64,000 nt of DNA, taken from Burkholderiales bacterium (GTDB lineage Bacteria > Pseudomonadota > Gammaproteobacteria > Burkholderiales > Burkholderiaceae_D). A program made the translations under genes and the position numbers. The stretch is from the NCBI GenBank assembly GCA_016196925.1, contig JACPWS010000047.1, positions 110,259 to 174,258 of the forward strand, in the 5' to 3' direction. The stretch's first letter is position 1; each line of letters starts with the position of its first letter. Shown piece by piece: positions 63,923 through 64,000 of the stretch. The notes below the pieces were generated by a model. The model was not told the DNA's origin. It saw nothing but the letters and a program-made list of their open reading frames with translations, and ran no database searches.

Positions 63923-64000
63923 GGCAGCGCGATAAATCCACCCCGGGCGCATACCTGCGTTGCAAATCCTCGCAATACCGACGTATTACTGTGGTTTGCG

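Overview
The window looks like chromosomal DNA of a Gram-negative betaproteobacterium, most likely order Burkholderiales and close to Oxalobacteraceae (Undibacterium, Herminiimonas, Janthinobacterium or Collimonas type). The basis is roughly 60% GC by eye, the protein sequences of DnaK, GrpE, TrmB and PolA, general betaproteobacterial porins, a B12-dependent ribonucleotide reductase, and LPS genes (waaC, waaA). I found no integrase, transposase, phage gene or CRISPR array. Genus placement is inference.

Layout. 1-1609: the 5' part of a CHASE/PAS sensor running off the left edge. 1.8-5.7 kb: the heat-shock genes grpE, dnaK and dnaJ on the minus strand, with two good sigma-32-type promoters and a terminator. 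6.1-18.8 kb: one tightly overlapping plus-strand operon for an O-antigen-type repeat unit. It makes dTDP-L-rhamnose (rmlB, A, C, D) and a dTDP-3-acylamino-3,6-dideoxyhexose (fdtA, C, B type), and carries a WzxE-like flippase, two glycosyltransferases, an SDR epimerase, a small initiating sugar-phosphate transferase and a WbpM/PglF 4,6-dehydratase. No polymerase (Wzy), chain-length regulator or ligase was recognised. 19.0-23.3 kb: phosphomannomutase, heptosyltransferase I and Kdo transferase for the LPS core, each preceded by dispersed palindromic repeats. 23.4-32.4 kb: class II ribonucleotide reductase, small stress-type proteins, a two-domain SagB-like flavoprotein, dodecin, a nucleosidase-like protein and a chromate efflux pair.

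32.5-36.8 kb: a four-gene envelope cassette (ABC ATPase, FtsX-type permease, LolA-like periplasmic protein, outer-membrane beta-barrel) that resembles a parallel Lol-type export route. 36.8-44.2 kb: Cache protein, porin, tannase-family lipoprotein, acyl-CoA synthetase and two AraC regulators, plausibly for uptake and activation of ester-linked aromatic or other acids. 44.7-51.2 kb: a MacAB-like tripartite exporter (ATPase, permease, adaptor) beside tolC, rhodanese, a divergent PCMT-like protein and a TetR regulator. 51.4-64 kb: YkgJ-type protein, chemoreceptor, uppP, recQ, WYL regulator plus VOC protein, hydratase, trmB, tRNA-Gly(CCC), NTF2-like and hotdog proteins, a LOG-family protein and polA.

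Most of the window is ordinary housekeeping and envelope biology. The less ordinary signals are: a pair of about 80-bp elements (before waaC and before uppP) whose left ends match the TACT-(C-rich 7)-AGTA operator form of RcnR/FrmR/CsoR-type regulators; the Lol-like cassette; three other dispersed repeat families, one copy supplying the recQ stop codon; a copy interrupted by two perfect palindromes; and a 4 x 12-bp tandem repeat immediately upstream of the tannase gene.
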